The notes under the pieces: generated by a model | What the model was told of the DNA's origin: nothing | What the model saw: only the letters and a program-made list of their open reading frames with translations | Database searches by the model: none | From: an uncultured Paracoccaceae bacterium | Lineage (GTDB): Bacteria; Pseudomonadota; Alphaproteobacteria; Rhodobacterales; Rhodobacteraceae | Assembly: GCA_938005545.1 (NCBI GenBank) | Contig: CALKXV010000068.1 | Location: forward strand, 1-37,983 | Direction: 5' to 3' | DNA: 37,983 nucleotides | Shown here: in pieces, positions 8,256 to 16,055 of the stretch | Position numbering within the stretch: the stretch's first letter is position 1 | Layout of the letters: every line of letters begins with the position of its first letter | Translations under genes and position numbers: made by a program

Positions 8256-9617
8256 ATGAACAAAGACGCATCCCCAAAATCCTTGCAAAGCGCTGCGACA
8301 CCCGTTGGGACATGTCCGGGGTATATGCCCGGCTTTGGAAATGATTTTGAAACAGAGACGCTGCCCGGTGCATTGCCCCAAGGTATGAACTCACCACAAA
8401 AGGTGAATTACGGTCTCTATGGTGAGCAACTGTCGGGCACAGCCTTTACTGCACCAAGCCATCAGAACGAACGCACGTGGTGTTACCGTATTCGGCCATC
8501 CGTCAAACACACGCATCGGTTCAAAAAGATTGATCTGCCCTATTGGAAATCTGCGCCACACGTGGACCCTGATGTGATATCGCTGGGCCAGTATCGCTGG
8601 GACCCTGTACCGCACGTCGCCGCGGGGCTCACATGGTTGACGGGTATGCACACGATGACCACCGCGGGTGATGTGAATACGCAAGTGGGCATGGCCAGCC
8701 ACATCTATCTGGTGACCGACAGCATGGTGGACGCCTACTTCTATTCCGCCGACAGTGAGCTGCTGGTCGTCCCCCAAGAAGGGCGCCTGCGCTTTGCGAC
8801 CGAACTTGGCGTGATCGACGTGGAGCCACAGGAAATCGCCCTCATCCCGCGCGGTCTGGTATATCGTGTTGAGGTGCTTGAAGGGCCTTGTCGCGGGTTT
8901 GTCTGCGAAAACTACGGCCAGAAATTTGATCTGCCCGGTCGCGGACCGATTGGGGCGAACTGTATGGCCAATCCGCGCGACTTCAAAACACCGATTGCCG
9001 CCTTTGAGGATCGTGAGGTGCCAAGCACTGTCACCGTCAAATGGGCGGGTCAATTCCACGAAACCCACATCGGTCACAGCCCGCTTGATGTTGTGGCATG
9101 GCATGGGAACTATGCACCGTGCAAATACGACTTGCGGACGTATTGCCCCGTCGGCGCAATCTTGTTTGACCACCCTGATCCGTCAATCTTTACAGTCCTT
9201 ACCGCACCGTCAGGTGTTGAGGGCACCGCAAACATCGACTTCGTTCTGTTCCGTGATCGCTGGATGGTGGCCGAAGATACGTTCCGCCCACCTTGGTATC
9301 ATAAAAACGTCATGTCCGAACTGATGGGCAACATTTATGGGATTTATGACGCCAAACCCAAGGGGTTCGTTCCTGGGGGCATGTCGCTGCACAACATGAT
9401 GCTGCCGCATGGGCCGGACAGAAACGCCTTTGAAGGCGCATCGAATGCGGATTTGGGGCCAGAATATCTGGCCAATACGATGTCTTTCATGTTTGAAACC
9501 CGCTTTCCACAGCACCTGACAAACTTCGCAGCACACGAAGCGCCGCTGCAAGACGACTACATCGACTGCTGGTCGGATCTCGAAAAGAAATTCGACGGAA
9601 CACCGGGCAAAAAATGA
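8256..9617 (+). CDS. hmgA: Homogentisate 1,2-dioxygenase
   Basis: This 453-residue iron(II) dioxygenase opens the ring of homogentisate to give maleylacetoacetate, the central step of tyrosine and phenylacetate-type catabolism. The N-terminus carries the family signature [13 protein letters not shown]. The Fe ligands known from the human enzyme align with a constant offset of 14: His349 (PPWYHKN), Glu355 (MSELMG) and His385 (MLPHGPD). The active-site base is His306 (FDHPDPS). Length is normal. It is the first gene of a six-gene operon and overlaps maiA by 4 bases (ATGA). Expression is probably controlled by the divergent MarR regulator. Confidence 0.98.
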   Translation: MNKDASPKSLQSAATPVGTCPGYMPGFGNDFETETLPGALPQGMNSPQKVNYGLYGEQLSGTAFTAPSHQNERTWCYRIRPSVKHTHRFKKIDLPYWKSAPHVDPDVISLGQYRWDPVPHVAAGLTWLTGMHTMTTAGDVNTQVGMASHIYLVTDSMVDAYFYSADSELLVVPQEGRLRFATELGVIDVEPQEIALIPRGLVYRVEVLEGPCRGFVCENYGQKFDLPGRGPIGANCMANPRDFKTPIAAFEDREVPSTVTVKWAGQFHETHIGHSPLDVVAWHGNYAPCKYDLRTYCPVGAILFDHPDPSIFTVLTAPSGVEGTANIDFVLFRDRWMVAEDTFRPPWYHKNVMSELMGNIYGIYDAKPKGFVPGGMSLHNMMLPHGPDRNAFEGASNADLGPEYLANTMSFMFETRFPQHLTNFAAHEAPLQDDYIDCWSDLEKKFDGTPGKK

Positions 9618-10246
9618 GACTGTATTCCTACTGGCGGTCCACAACATCTTACCGGGTTCGCATCGCCTTGAACCTCAAGGGTATCGCATACGACAGCATC
9701 CCCGTGGATTTGATCAAGGGTGAACAGGCGGCGGATGACTACGCCGCACTCAACCCGATCAAAGGTGTGCCGACGCTAATTACAGATGATGGCGCGCTCA
9801 TAACGCAATCTATGGCAATCTTGGATTACCTCGATCATGTGGTGTCAGAGCCTGCGTTGCTGCCGCGCGATGATCTCACGCAGCGGGCGCACGTGTTGGC
9901 CGCCGCGATGGTCTTTGCCACTGATGTTCATCCGGTCAACAACCTCAAGGTCGTCAAAAAGGTCAAAAGCCTTTCGGACGACGCAACAGGTCTTGCATGG
10001 ATGCAAGATTGGATGCGCCAAGGCTTTGCCGCCTATGACGCACTGATTGCACCCGACACGCCCTTTAGCTTTGGCGATATGCCCGATCTTGCCGATATTT
10101 GCTTGGTTGCGCAGCTTTACAACGCGCACCGCTGGAACGTTGATTTATCCCCCTTTCCCCGTCTGCAAGAGATTGAGATGCGCTGCCTTGCGCTTCCCTC
10201 TTTCCAAGCGGCAAAACCCGAAAACCAGAAAGACGCCACCTTATGA
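9614..10246 (+). CDS. maiA: Maleylacetoacetate isomerase (zeta-class glutathione transferase)
   Basis: The 210-residue protein converts maleylacetoacetate to fumarylacetoacetate with glutathione as cofactor. The zeta-class N-terminal motif reads [18 protein letters not shown], with Ser/Thr at residues 9-12 where the family has SSCS. The glutathione-binding NPIKGVPTL and [10 protein letters not shown] segments follow, then the all-helical C-terminal domain with [11 protein letters not shown]. The start overlaps the hmgA stop and the stop overlaps the fahA start (both ATGA), so it is translated in a coupled series. It is the second step of the pathway after HmgA. Confidence 0.95.
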   Translation: MRLYSYWRSTTSYRVRIALNLKGIAYDSIPVDLIKGEQAADDYAALNPIKGVPTLITDDGALITQSMAILDYLDHVVSEPALLPRDDLTQRAHVLAAAMVFATDVHPVNNLKVVKKVKSLSDDATGLAWMQDWMRQGFAAYDALIAPDTPFSFGDMPDLADICLVAQLYNAHRWNVDLSPFPRLQEIEMRCLALPSFQAAKPENQKDATL

Positions 10247-11484
10247 CATTGCTCCGCTCTTGGGTTGATAGCGCGAATAGCTCTGAGACTCCCTTTCCAC
10301 TGAACAACCTGCCTTACGGCGCTTACATCCCGGCAGGAGAACAAACTCCGCGCTGCTGTGTGGCGATCGGTGATCAGCTGTTTGACGCTGCCGCCGCTGA
10401 GGCGGACGGGTTGATCAATATCGATGGTTTGCTGCTTGCCGCTGCAAGCGATTGGAACGCGATGATGCAGCACGGCCCCGATGTTTGGGCCGCGTTTCGC
10501 GCACGATTGACCGTGATCCTCAGCGAAGGTTCAGCCGATCAGGCGACCGCGGAAAAATATCTGCATCCACTTGCGGGTGCACGTTTGGCAATGCCCATCA
10601 CGGTTGCAGAATACACGGACTTCTACGCCGGACGCCATCATGCAACCAACGTGGGCACCATGTTCCGTGGCGCGGAAAATGCGTTGCCGCCGAACTGGCT
10701 GCACATCCCTATCGGATATAATGGTCGGGCGTCATCGGTTGTGGTGTCGGGTACAGACATTCGCCGCCCTTGGGGGCAGTTGAAAGGCCCCAATGATGAC
10801 GCACCACGTTGGGGACCATCACAGCGTTTTGACATTGAGCTTGAGATGGGCGCGATTGTTGGTCAGCCATCAAACGGCGCGATCACGGTAGATCAGGCAG
10901 ATGCCAACATCTTTGGCTACGTATTGCTGAATGATTGGTCCGCCCGCGACATTCAGGCATGGGAATACCAGCCTCTGGGGCCATTTCAAGCCAAGGCGAC
11001 CGCGACATCAATCAGCCCGTGGATCGTCAGCAAAACCGCATTAGAGCCCTTTCGCTGCGACACGCCTGCGCGTGAGATAGAGCTGCTCCCACACCTGCGC
11101 GACACCGGTCCCATGCTTTATGACATTCCGTTATCTGTCACGCTGAATGGCAAGACGATTGTGCAAACCAACTATAATGAGTTGTACTATTCTGCCGCCC
11201 AGCAATTGGCCCATCACACCACGTCAGGCTGCCCTATGCGCGTGGGCGACCTGTTAGGGTCTGGCACGATTTCAGGGCCCGAACGGGACAATCGCGGCTC
11301 GCTTCTGGAACTCAGCTGGGGCGGGAAAGAACCGCTTGAAACACCCTCAGGGCCGCGCAGCTATATCGAAGACGGCGACACGCTCGCGCTGCACGGTGCG
11401 GCGCAAGGCGACGGATATCAAATCGGGTTTGGCGACTGCGTTGGAACGCTTCTGCCCGCCCTCGACGACCCATTCAAAGGATAA
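10243..11484 (+). CDS. fahA: Fumarylacetoacetase
   Basis: The 413-residue hydrolase splits fumarylacetoacetate into fumarate and acetoacetate, the last step of the pathway. Residues known from mammalian FAH are present at almost the same numbers: Asp126 and His133 (TDFYAGRHHATN), Glu199 and Glu201 (DIELEMGA), Asp231 (LNDWSARD) and Lys251 (FQAKATATS). These provide the divalent-metal site and the catalytic His/Lys. It starts inside the maiA stop codon region (4-base overlap). The next gene begins 4 bases after its stop, so the operon continues without a promoter-sized gap. Confidence 0.97.
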   Translation: MTLLRSWVDSANSSETPFPLNNLPYGAYIPAGEQTPRCCVAIGDQLFDAAAAEADGLINIDGLLLAAASDWNAMMQHGPDVWAAFRARLTVILSEGSADQATAEKYLHPLAGARLAMPITVAEYTDFYAGRHHATNVGTMFRGAENALPPNWLHIPIGYNGRASSVVVSGTDIRRPWGQLKGPNDDAPRWGPSQRFDIELEMGAIVGQPSNGAITVDQADANIFGYVLLNDWSARDIQAWEYQPLGPFQAKATATSISPWIVSKTALEPFRCDTPAREIELLPHLRDTGPMLYDIPLSVTLNGKTIVQTNYNELYYSAAQQLAHHTTSGCPMRVGDLLGSGTISGPERDNRGSLLELSWGGKEPLETPSGPRSYIEDGDTLALHGAAQGDGYQIGFGDCVGTLLPALDDPFKG

Positions 11485-11488
11485 ACCA

Positions 11489-12439
11489 ATGGCAAAAGCA
11501 TTCGCATCTCAGGGCGACCTGACAGAAAAGAAAATCACCTTTGACGAAGTGGGTCGCAATCTCTGGGCCTTTACTGCCGAAGGCGACCCAAACTCAGGCG
11601 TTATCATCGGCGATGAAAGCGTCATGATCGTCGAGGCGCAGGCGACACCGCGCTTGGCCGAGAAGGTGATCGAAAAGGTCCGCAGCATCACCGACAAGCC
11701 GATCAGCCACCTTGTGCTTACCCACTACCACGCCGTGCGCGTTCTGGGCGCGTCGGCATATGGGGCGGATCAAGTCATCATGTCCGACGCAGCCCGTGGC
11801 ATGGTCGAAGAACGCGGACAAGAGGACTGGGACAGTGAATTCCAACGCTTTCCACGCCTTTTTGAGGGGCACGAGAGCATTCCGGGCCTGACATATCCAA
11901 CAACAACTTTCAGCGACAGCATGACGGTCTACGTTGGCAAACGCCGGGTCGACATCAAGCATATCGGGCGTGCGCATACGGCTGGCGATGCCGTTATCCA
12001 TGTACCCGACGCGAATGTCATGTTCACCGGCGATATCGTTGAAGACCACTCTGCCTGCTATTGCGGCGACGGACACTTTGCGGATTGGGGTAGCACGCTC
12101 GACGCGATCAAGGCTTACGATGTAGATGCAATTGCGCCGGGTCGTGGCGACGCACTTGTTGGCAAGGATGCCGTCGAACGCGCCATCGAAAGCACCCGTG
12201 ATTTTGTGAACTCCACATATGAACCCGCTGCAAAAGTCGCCGCACGCGGCGGCACGTTGAAAGAAGCATGGGATGCTGTGCGCGCAGCTTGTGATCCAAA
12301 ATTCAAGGACTACGCCATTTATGAACATTGCCTGCCGTTCAATGTCGCGCGCGCCTACGACGAAGCCCGCGGCATCACGCACCCCCGCATCTGGACCGAC
12401 AAGCGCGATCTGGAAATGTGGGCAGCCCTTCAGGGCTAA
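11489..12439 (+). CDS. Metallo-beta-lactamase-fold protein with altered metal motif
   Basis: This is an MBL-fold protein of about 316 residues. I start it at 11489, where AAAGGATAAACC precedes the ATG; longer frames only read through fahA. The diagnostic motif THxHxDH appears as THYHAVR (residues 78-84), so the Asp and third His are Val83 and Arg84. Other landmarks remain: His163 in IGRAHTAGDA and Asp182 in MFTGDIVED. The altered motif removes part of the usual second metal site, so a mononuclear or different metal centre is likely. I recall similar THYHAVRVLGA proteins beside aromatic catabolism genes, which suggests a real subfamily and not decay. The substrate is unknown; a thioester, lactone or glutathione adduct from the pathway are possibilities. 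Confidence 0.85.
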   Translation: MAKAFASQGDLTEKKITFDEVGRNLWAFTAEGDPNSGVIIGDESVMIVEAQATPRLAEKVIEKVRSITDKPISHLVLTHYHAVRVLGASAYGADQVIMSDAARGMVEERGQEDWDSEFQRFPRLFEGHESIPGLTYPTTTFSDSMTVYVGKRRVDIKHIGRAHTAGDAVIHVPDANVMFTGDIVEDHSACYCGDGHFADWGSTLDAIKAYDVDAIAPGRGDALVGKDAVERAIESTRDFVNSTYEPAAKVAARGGTLKEAWDAVRAACDPKFKDYAIYEHCLPFNVARAYDEARGITHPRIWTDKRDLEMWAALQG

Positions 12440-12457
12440 GGCAAAGGAGATCTGACC

Positions 12458-14077
12458 ATGGTTCAGGAACGCTACAAAACGGCCTTCACGCTTTATCCTT
12501 ATGAGAAGGTTCCCGCGCAGTCGACCGCCCCCGTCCGTCACCCCGTCGTGATTGTCGGTGGTGGTCCTGTTGGCTTGGCACTTGCTCTGGACCTCGGGAA
12601 AAAGGGAACCCCCGTTCTTGTTCTGGACGACCATGAAGGGGCGGGTCTGGGCAGCAAAGCGATCTGTTTTGCCAAGCGGACACTGGATATCGCGCATCGT
12701 CTGGGGGCAGGTGCACCCATGGTTGACAAGGGTGTCGTCTGGAATGTGGGCCGAGTGTTTCATGGCGACAGCCAGCTGTTCGCATTTGATCTGCTGCCCG
12801 AAGATGGCCACCGTAACCCTGCGTTTATCAATCTGCAACAGCCCTATTTCGAAAGCTACCTTGTGGATGCTATCCGCGCCGCCAAAGCAGAAGGTGCGCC
12901 AATTGAAATCCGTGGGCGCAATGCGGTGTCTGGTATTCAAGTGAGCGGCAAGGTCGCGACCGTCGACGTCGAAACACCTGATGGTCCCTATCAAATCGAA
13001 GCAGACTATCTGATCGCCTGCGATGGTGCCCGTTCACCTATTCGCAACATGATGGGTCTGGACTTTGATGGCCGGGTGTTTGAGGACAATTTCCTGATTG
13101 CAGATGTCCGTATGACAGCCGATTTCCCAACCGAACGCTGGTTCTGGTTTGAACCACCTTTCAAAGACAGTGGGCAATCGGCCCTTTTGCACAAACAACC
13201 CGATGACATCTGGCGCATCGACTTTCAGCTCGGCTGGGACATCGACCGCGACAAAGAAATGCAAGAAGACCGCATTCGTGCCCGCGTAGACGCCATGCTG
13301 TCCAGTCAAACAGGCGAAGTGCCTGACTACGAATTAACCTGGACCTCAATCTACACCTTCCAGTGCCGCAGGATGAAACAGTTCCGCCATGGCCCCGTTT
13401 TTTTTGCAGGCGATAGTGCACATCAAGTGTCACCTTTTGGGGCACGTGGGGCCAATTCCGGCGTCCAAGACGCAGATAACCTTGCATGGAAGCTTGATGC
13501 CGTTCTGAAGGGCCTGGCCGGTGAGGCCCTGTTAGACAGCTATCACGATGAACGTGCTTTTGGTGCGGATGAGAATATCCTGAATTCATCGCGCGCAACG
13601 GACTTCATGACACCGAAAAATAACATAAGCCGGTTGTTCCGTGACGCTGTGCTCGGTCTTGCCGGGCAGCATGCTTTCGCCCGGCCATTGGTTAATTCTG
13701 GGCGACTGTCAGTGCCATGTGTTTATGATGACTTCGCATTGATTGGGCCAGACGCCCTAAACGGCCCGACCGTGACACGACCCGGCGCTGCCTGCCCTGA
13801 TGCACCAATGAACGGCGGTTTCTTACTAGATGCTCTCGGTGGAGACTTCGCAATATTGGCATTAGGGGGAGAGACACCAGAACATGACACTTTGCGGGTT
13901 GTTCACGTAGCCGAACCTGACGACGGGTTGCGCACACGCTATATGGGCGATGCCAGCTTTGCGGTCTACTTGATCCGCCCTGACCAACACATCGTCGCGC
14001 GCTGGCCATCTTACGACAAAGAAGCAATTGATGCATCGCTGGTGAATGCCCTCGCACGAAAGGACAGCTCATGCTGA
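12458..14077 (+). CDS. FAD-dependent aromatic hydroxylase, candidate 3-hydroxyphenylacetate 6-hydroxylase flavoprotein
   Basis: The 539-residue class A flavoprotein hydroxylase (PheA/MhpA-like) has GGGPVGLALALDLG at residues 34-47 for FAD, the CDGARSPIR motif at 188-196 and GDSAHQVSPFGARGAN at 318-333. A thioredoxin-like C-terminal part follows. The ribosome site AAAGGAGATCTGACC is strong. It is followed, with a 7-base overlap, by a 64-residue protein. In Pseudomonas putida U, 3-hydroxyphenylacetate 6-hydroxylase is described as a large flavoprotein (MhaA) needing a tiny coupling protein (MhaB) and producing homogentisate. The size pair, gene order and homogentisate operon fit that model. The specific substrate is inference; a 4-hydroxy- or other phenylacetate derivative is possible. 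Confidence 0.85.
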   Translation: MVQERYKTAFTLYPYEKVPAQSTAPVRHPVVIVGGGPVGLALALDLGKKGTPVLVLDDHEGAGLGSKAICFAKRTLDIAHRLGAGAPMVDKGVVWNVGRVFHGDSQLFAFDLLPEDGHRNPAFINLQQPYFESYLVDAIRAAKAEGAPIEIRGRNAVSGIQVSGKVATVDVETPDGPYQIEADYLIACDGARSPIRNMMGLDFDGRVFEDNFLIADVRMTADFPTERWFWFEPPFKDSGQSALLHKQPDDIWRIDFQLGWDIDRDKEMQEDRIRARVDAMLSSQTGEVPDYELTWTSIYTFQCRRMKQFRHGPVFFAGDSAHQVSPFGARGANSGVQDADNLAWKLDAVLKGLAGEALLDSYHDERAFGADENILNSSRATDFMTPKNNISRLFRDAVLGLAGQHAFARPLVNSGRLSVPCVYDDFALIGPDALNGPTVTRPGAACPDAPMNGGFLLDALGGDFAILALGGETPEHDTLRVVHVAEPDDGLRTRYMGDASFAVYLIRPDQHIVARWPSYDKEAIDASLVNALARKDSSC

Positions 14078-14265
14078 CACTTGACCCCAACATCCCAGAC
14101 CCGGATGGATTTTATGATGAGCTACTCAAAGTGCACGATGGCATGTCTGAGTTAGAGAGCATGGCTTTGAATGCGCGTTTAATTCTTATTTTAGCGAACC
14201 AAATTGGGAATCGCGATCAACTGCGTGCTGCACTTAAGGTGGCAAGTGAAACCACAAAAAGCTGA
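14071..14265 (+). CDS. Small DUF2783-like protein, candidate hydroxylase coupling subunit
   Basis: The 64-residue protein reads MLTLDPNIPDPDGFYDELLK at its start and ends in a helix with LILILANQIGNRDQLRAAL. It has no signal peptide or membrane segment and looks like a small helical bundle. Its start overlaps the last 7 bases of the flavoprotein hydroxylase gene, which implies coupled translation and a fixed ratio. The size and position match what is known of MhaB, the small coupling component of 3-hydroxyphenylacetate 6-hydroxylase. It is the last gene of the operon; no convincing terminator follows. The family name is assigned from memory of its sequence pattern. Confidence 0.72.
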   Translation: MLTLDPNIPDPDGFYDELLKVHDGMSELESMALNARLILILANQIGNRDQLRAALKVASETTKS

Positions 14266-14634
14266 AATTGTTCAGGGAAAAGAACATAATTGGTGGGTCG
14301 ACCACAATCATATGTCGCGTCATTGAATTTCCGAAATCCAAGGTCAGATTTGCCCGTGACCTCTATGTTGAAGCCGTCAGCGCAAAATCACGGTCTAGGA
14401 TCAGGAGCAAATCGGCGCTTGGATGACCGATTTGATGAAATACGCCGCAACATAGCGATGAACGTGCCGCGCCTGCGAACGAATGCCGCGTTAGCGAAGC
14501 CCTAAAAGTGAATGACCGAAAATCCCACAATCTGTGAGTTCGTGCGTTGCGCAGCGAATGACGGCATCTGAAAAAGACAGTGCTTCAGTTCGATGCCGAC
14601 CACCAAAGGCTGCTGCGCATACTGGATAGCAAAC
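14266..14634. other. Intergenic region, likely old remnant sequence
   Basis: I see no gene here. Open frames up to about 70 codons exist but have no ribosome site or recognisable protein. The region separates the homogentisate operon from the truncated abiEii gene, whose lost 3' part would have extended into it. The boundary near 14650 is therefore probably a rearrangement point. Confidence 0.5.
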
Positions 14635-15108
14635 TTAAGGTCGATGGGTGTTAGCGAACAGAACTGTCTGACGGTCGCCTTCGTCGATCTGAAGAGATAA
14701 CAGCTGGTCCAGCTTCGCAGAGAAAGCGGTGTTGATTTCATCGAGCAGGGGGCCTGCCACAGTGGCCTCGGCGGCCTCCTGAAGGTCTTGCAGCAGAGAT
14801 TTGCGTTTGCCGCCCGAGAGGTCGGGGTTCTCAGGGTCATGGTCTCCCTCAAATCCGAGTTGGGCGCGGTCGAGCGACAGATCGACGTCCTCGGAAAACC
14901 GATGGATGACGTCGTATGCTTTCGAAAGCGATGTGCCTCCCTTGAAGATCAGGTGATCGCCAAAGGAAGGCAGGGAAAAGAGATGCTGGAGCGACCAGCA
15001 GACCCAGAAGTCCTTCTCGACAATCGCCCGGGCAAACCCGAATTCTGCTGCGGCTTGGCTGAAGGCTTCGTCTCGGTGATCAGGCGTGTCGTTCGCAAAA
15101 GCATCCAT
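14635..15108 (-). pseudogene. AbiEii-type nucleotidyltransferase toxin, 3'-truncated
   Basis: The frame encodes 157 residues, whereas AbiEii/AbiGii nucleotidyltransferase toxins are usually about twice as long. The catalytic entry motif is intact: FKGGTSLSKAYDVIHRFSED then VDLSLD (GGTSLSK with a DxD), which holds the metal and nucleotide. The reading then follows the family up to about DRQTVLF and ends abruptly in ANTHRP before a TAA, so the C-terminal motifs are missing. The toxin starts 2 bases after the antitoxin stop, the usual order for type IV AbiE systems. AbiE toxins act by modifying RNA and can abort phage infection; the truncated form is probably inactive. Confidence 0.8.
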
Positions 15109-15110
15109 GT

Positions 15111-15707
15111 TCAGGCGCGCGCCACGATCTGCCGGACCACCGGATGCATCCAGGCCGGAACATGTCGGCTTTGCTTTGCAAGCTGCACCCGGTCCTTTGA
15201 ATCCAGCGTGCGGGCGATCTTGCCAATCACCTGATCGTCGACACGATCTTTGCCGACATAGCGGAGCGCCTGGAACACAGTGCCCGTCTTAGACCCGGCA
15301 CCAACCAAGGTTTTCGGGGAGGCGTTTCGGAACTGGATCACCTGCCGTCCGATCTTCTTGGTTCGTGTCGGCCCGTCGGTCATGTAGGTCGGATTGGACG
15401 GCACTTGGGTGGATAGACCCAACTGGTTCGCCGCCATGGCAGGGGAGGGCTGCAGAACCTGGTTGTCCTTCCGAGCAACGGCACGCGCGATGTCATCAGC
15501 AGACGGGGCCAAGACACCGAAACGGGGGCTGTGCTTCGGATAGTCGTAGAGCCCACGCGTCAGACGCCGGATCACACCCTGATCCGCCAGGCGTGACAAT
15601 GCCTGATCCACGCTTGCGCGCGATCCGATATCAAGGAAGTCCGACGGCGCAAAGATGGCGCCTCGGCCCTTCCCAACAATGCGTTGCTTCATTTTCGACG
15701 TGATCAT
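15111..15707 (-). CDS. AbiEi-family (DUF6088-like) antitoxin and autorepressor
   Basis: The 198-residue protein has an N-terminal winged helix (IFAPSDFLDIGSRASVDQAL then SRLADQGVIRRLTRGLYDYP). Next comes the AbiEi antitoxin core with VLQPSPAMAANQLGLSTQVP and PTYMTDGPTRTKKIGRQVIQ. This is the type IV antitoxin that neutralises AbiEii indirectly and represses its own promoter. I use the ATG at 15707; an ATG at 15692 is possible. A promoter with inverted repeats sits directly upstream. The gene looks intact although its partner toxin has lost its C-terminus. Confidence 0.85.
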   Translation of the reverse strand: MITSKMKQRIVGKGRGAIFAPSDFLDIGSRASVDQALSRLADQGVIRRLTRGLYDYPKHSPRFGVLAPSADDIARAVARKDNQVLQPSPAMAANQLGLSTQVPSNPTYMTDGPTRTKKIGRQVIQFRNASPKTLVGAGSKTGTVFQALRYVGKDRVDDQVIGKIARTLDSKDRVQLAKQSRHVPAWMHPVVRQIVARA

Positions 15708-15754
15708 GGTTCAACACCATGTCAGAAAATAGGGTATGTTTTTCTGATCATCAA
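15705..15754 (-). promoter_or_regulatory. Promoter and operator of the abiE pair
   Basis: On the minus strand, TTGATG (15749-15754) and TATTTT (15726-15731) are separated by exactly 17 bases, giving a good sigma-70-type promoter. Inverted arms TCAGAAAA (15722-15729) and TTTTCTGA (15740-15747) overlap the spacer and -10. A second inverted repeat, CATGGT/ACCATG (15705-15710 and 15716-15721), covers the start codon. AbiEi antitoxins autoregulate through inverted repeats, so these are the likely operators. The mRNA leader would be very short. Confidence 0.65.
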
Positions 15755-16055
15755 GATGGAGAGGCTCTAGCAAAGGCGGTGGAAAGCAGGCCTTCGCTGC
15801 GGTTGCGAATTTTGAGTTCTCCTTGAATTGAGCATCCAGCCGACGACCAGACCTATATGTATGCTCAGGGAGAAACCGTTTGCGCTCGGCCCCGGTGGAT
15901 CAAAAGCTGTTTGCGATATAGCTGGGTAGCAAAACTCCGCCGGACGTTGGCAAGGTTCGATACGAAGTATAGGCTTGGAATCACCATAATTTCGTCGCGA
16001 TTCTCAGATTTTGTTTCGCACTAGATTAAGTCAAAATGAATTATGTTGGGGCCCC
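15755..16055. other. Upstream region of the three-gene AAA+ unit
   Basis: No gene is visible. This gap separates the abiE pair from the divergently oriented three-gene unit and must hold that unit's promoter. I could not choose a convincing -35/-10 pair. No tRNA-like structure was found. Confidence 0.45.

Noticed and set aside
8391-9173. A 260-codon minus-strand frame inside hmgA.
   Set aside because: It is antisense to a gene with all catalytic residues and has no family features.
11594-12994. A 466-codon open frame on the minus strand opposite the MBL-fold and hydroxylase genes.
   Set aside because: It is wholly antisense to two genes with clear family motifs, spans both of them and has no recognisable protein pattern. 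It results from codon bias.
15900-15965. A GGTTCGAT-containing stretch that recalls a tRNA T-arm.
   Set aside because: No acceptor or anticodon stem can be formed around it; no tRNA was found in the window.
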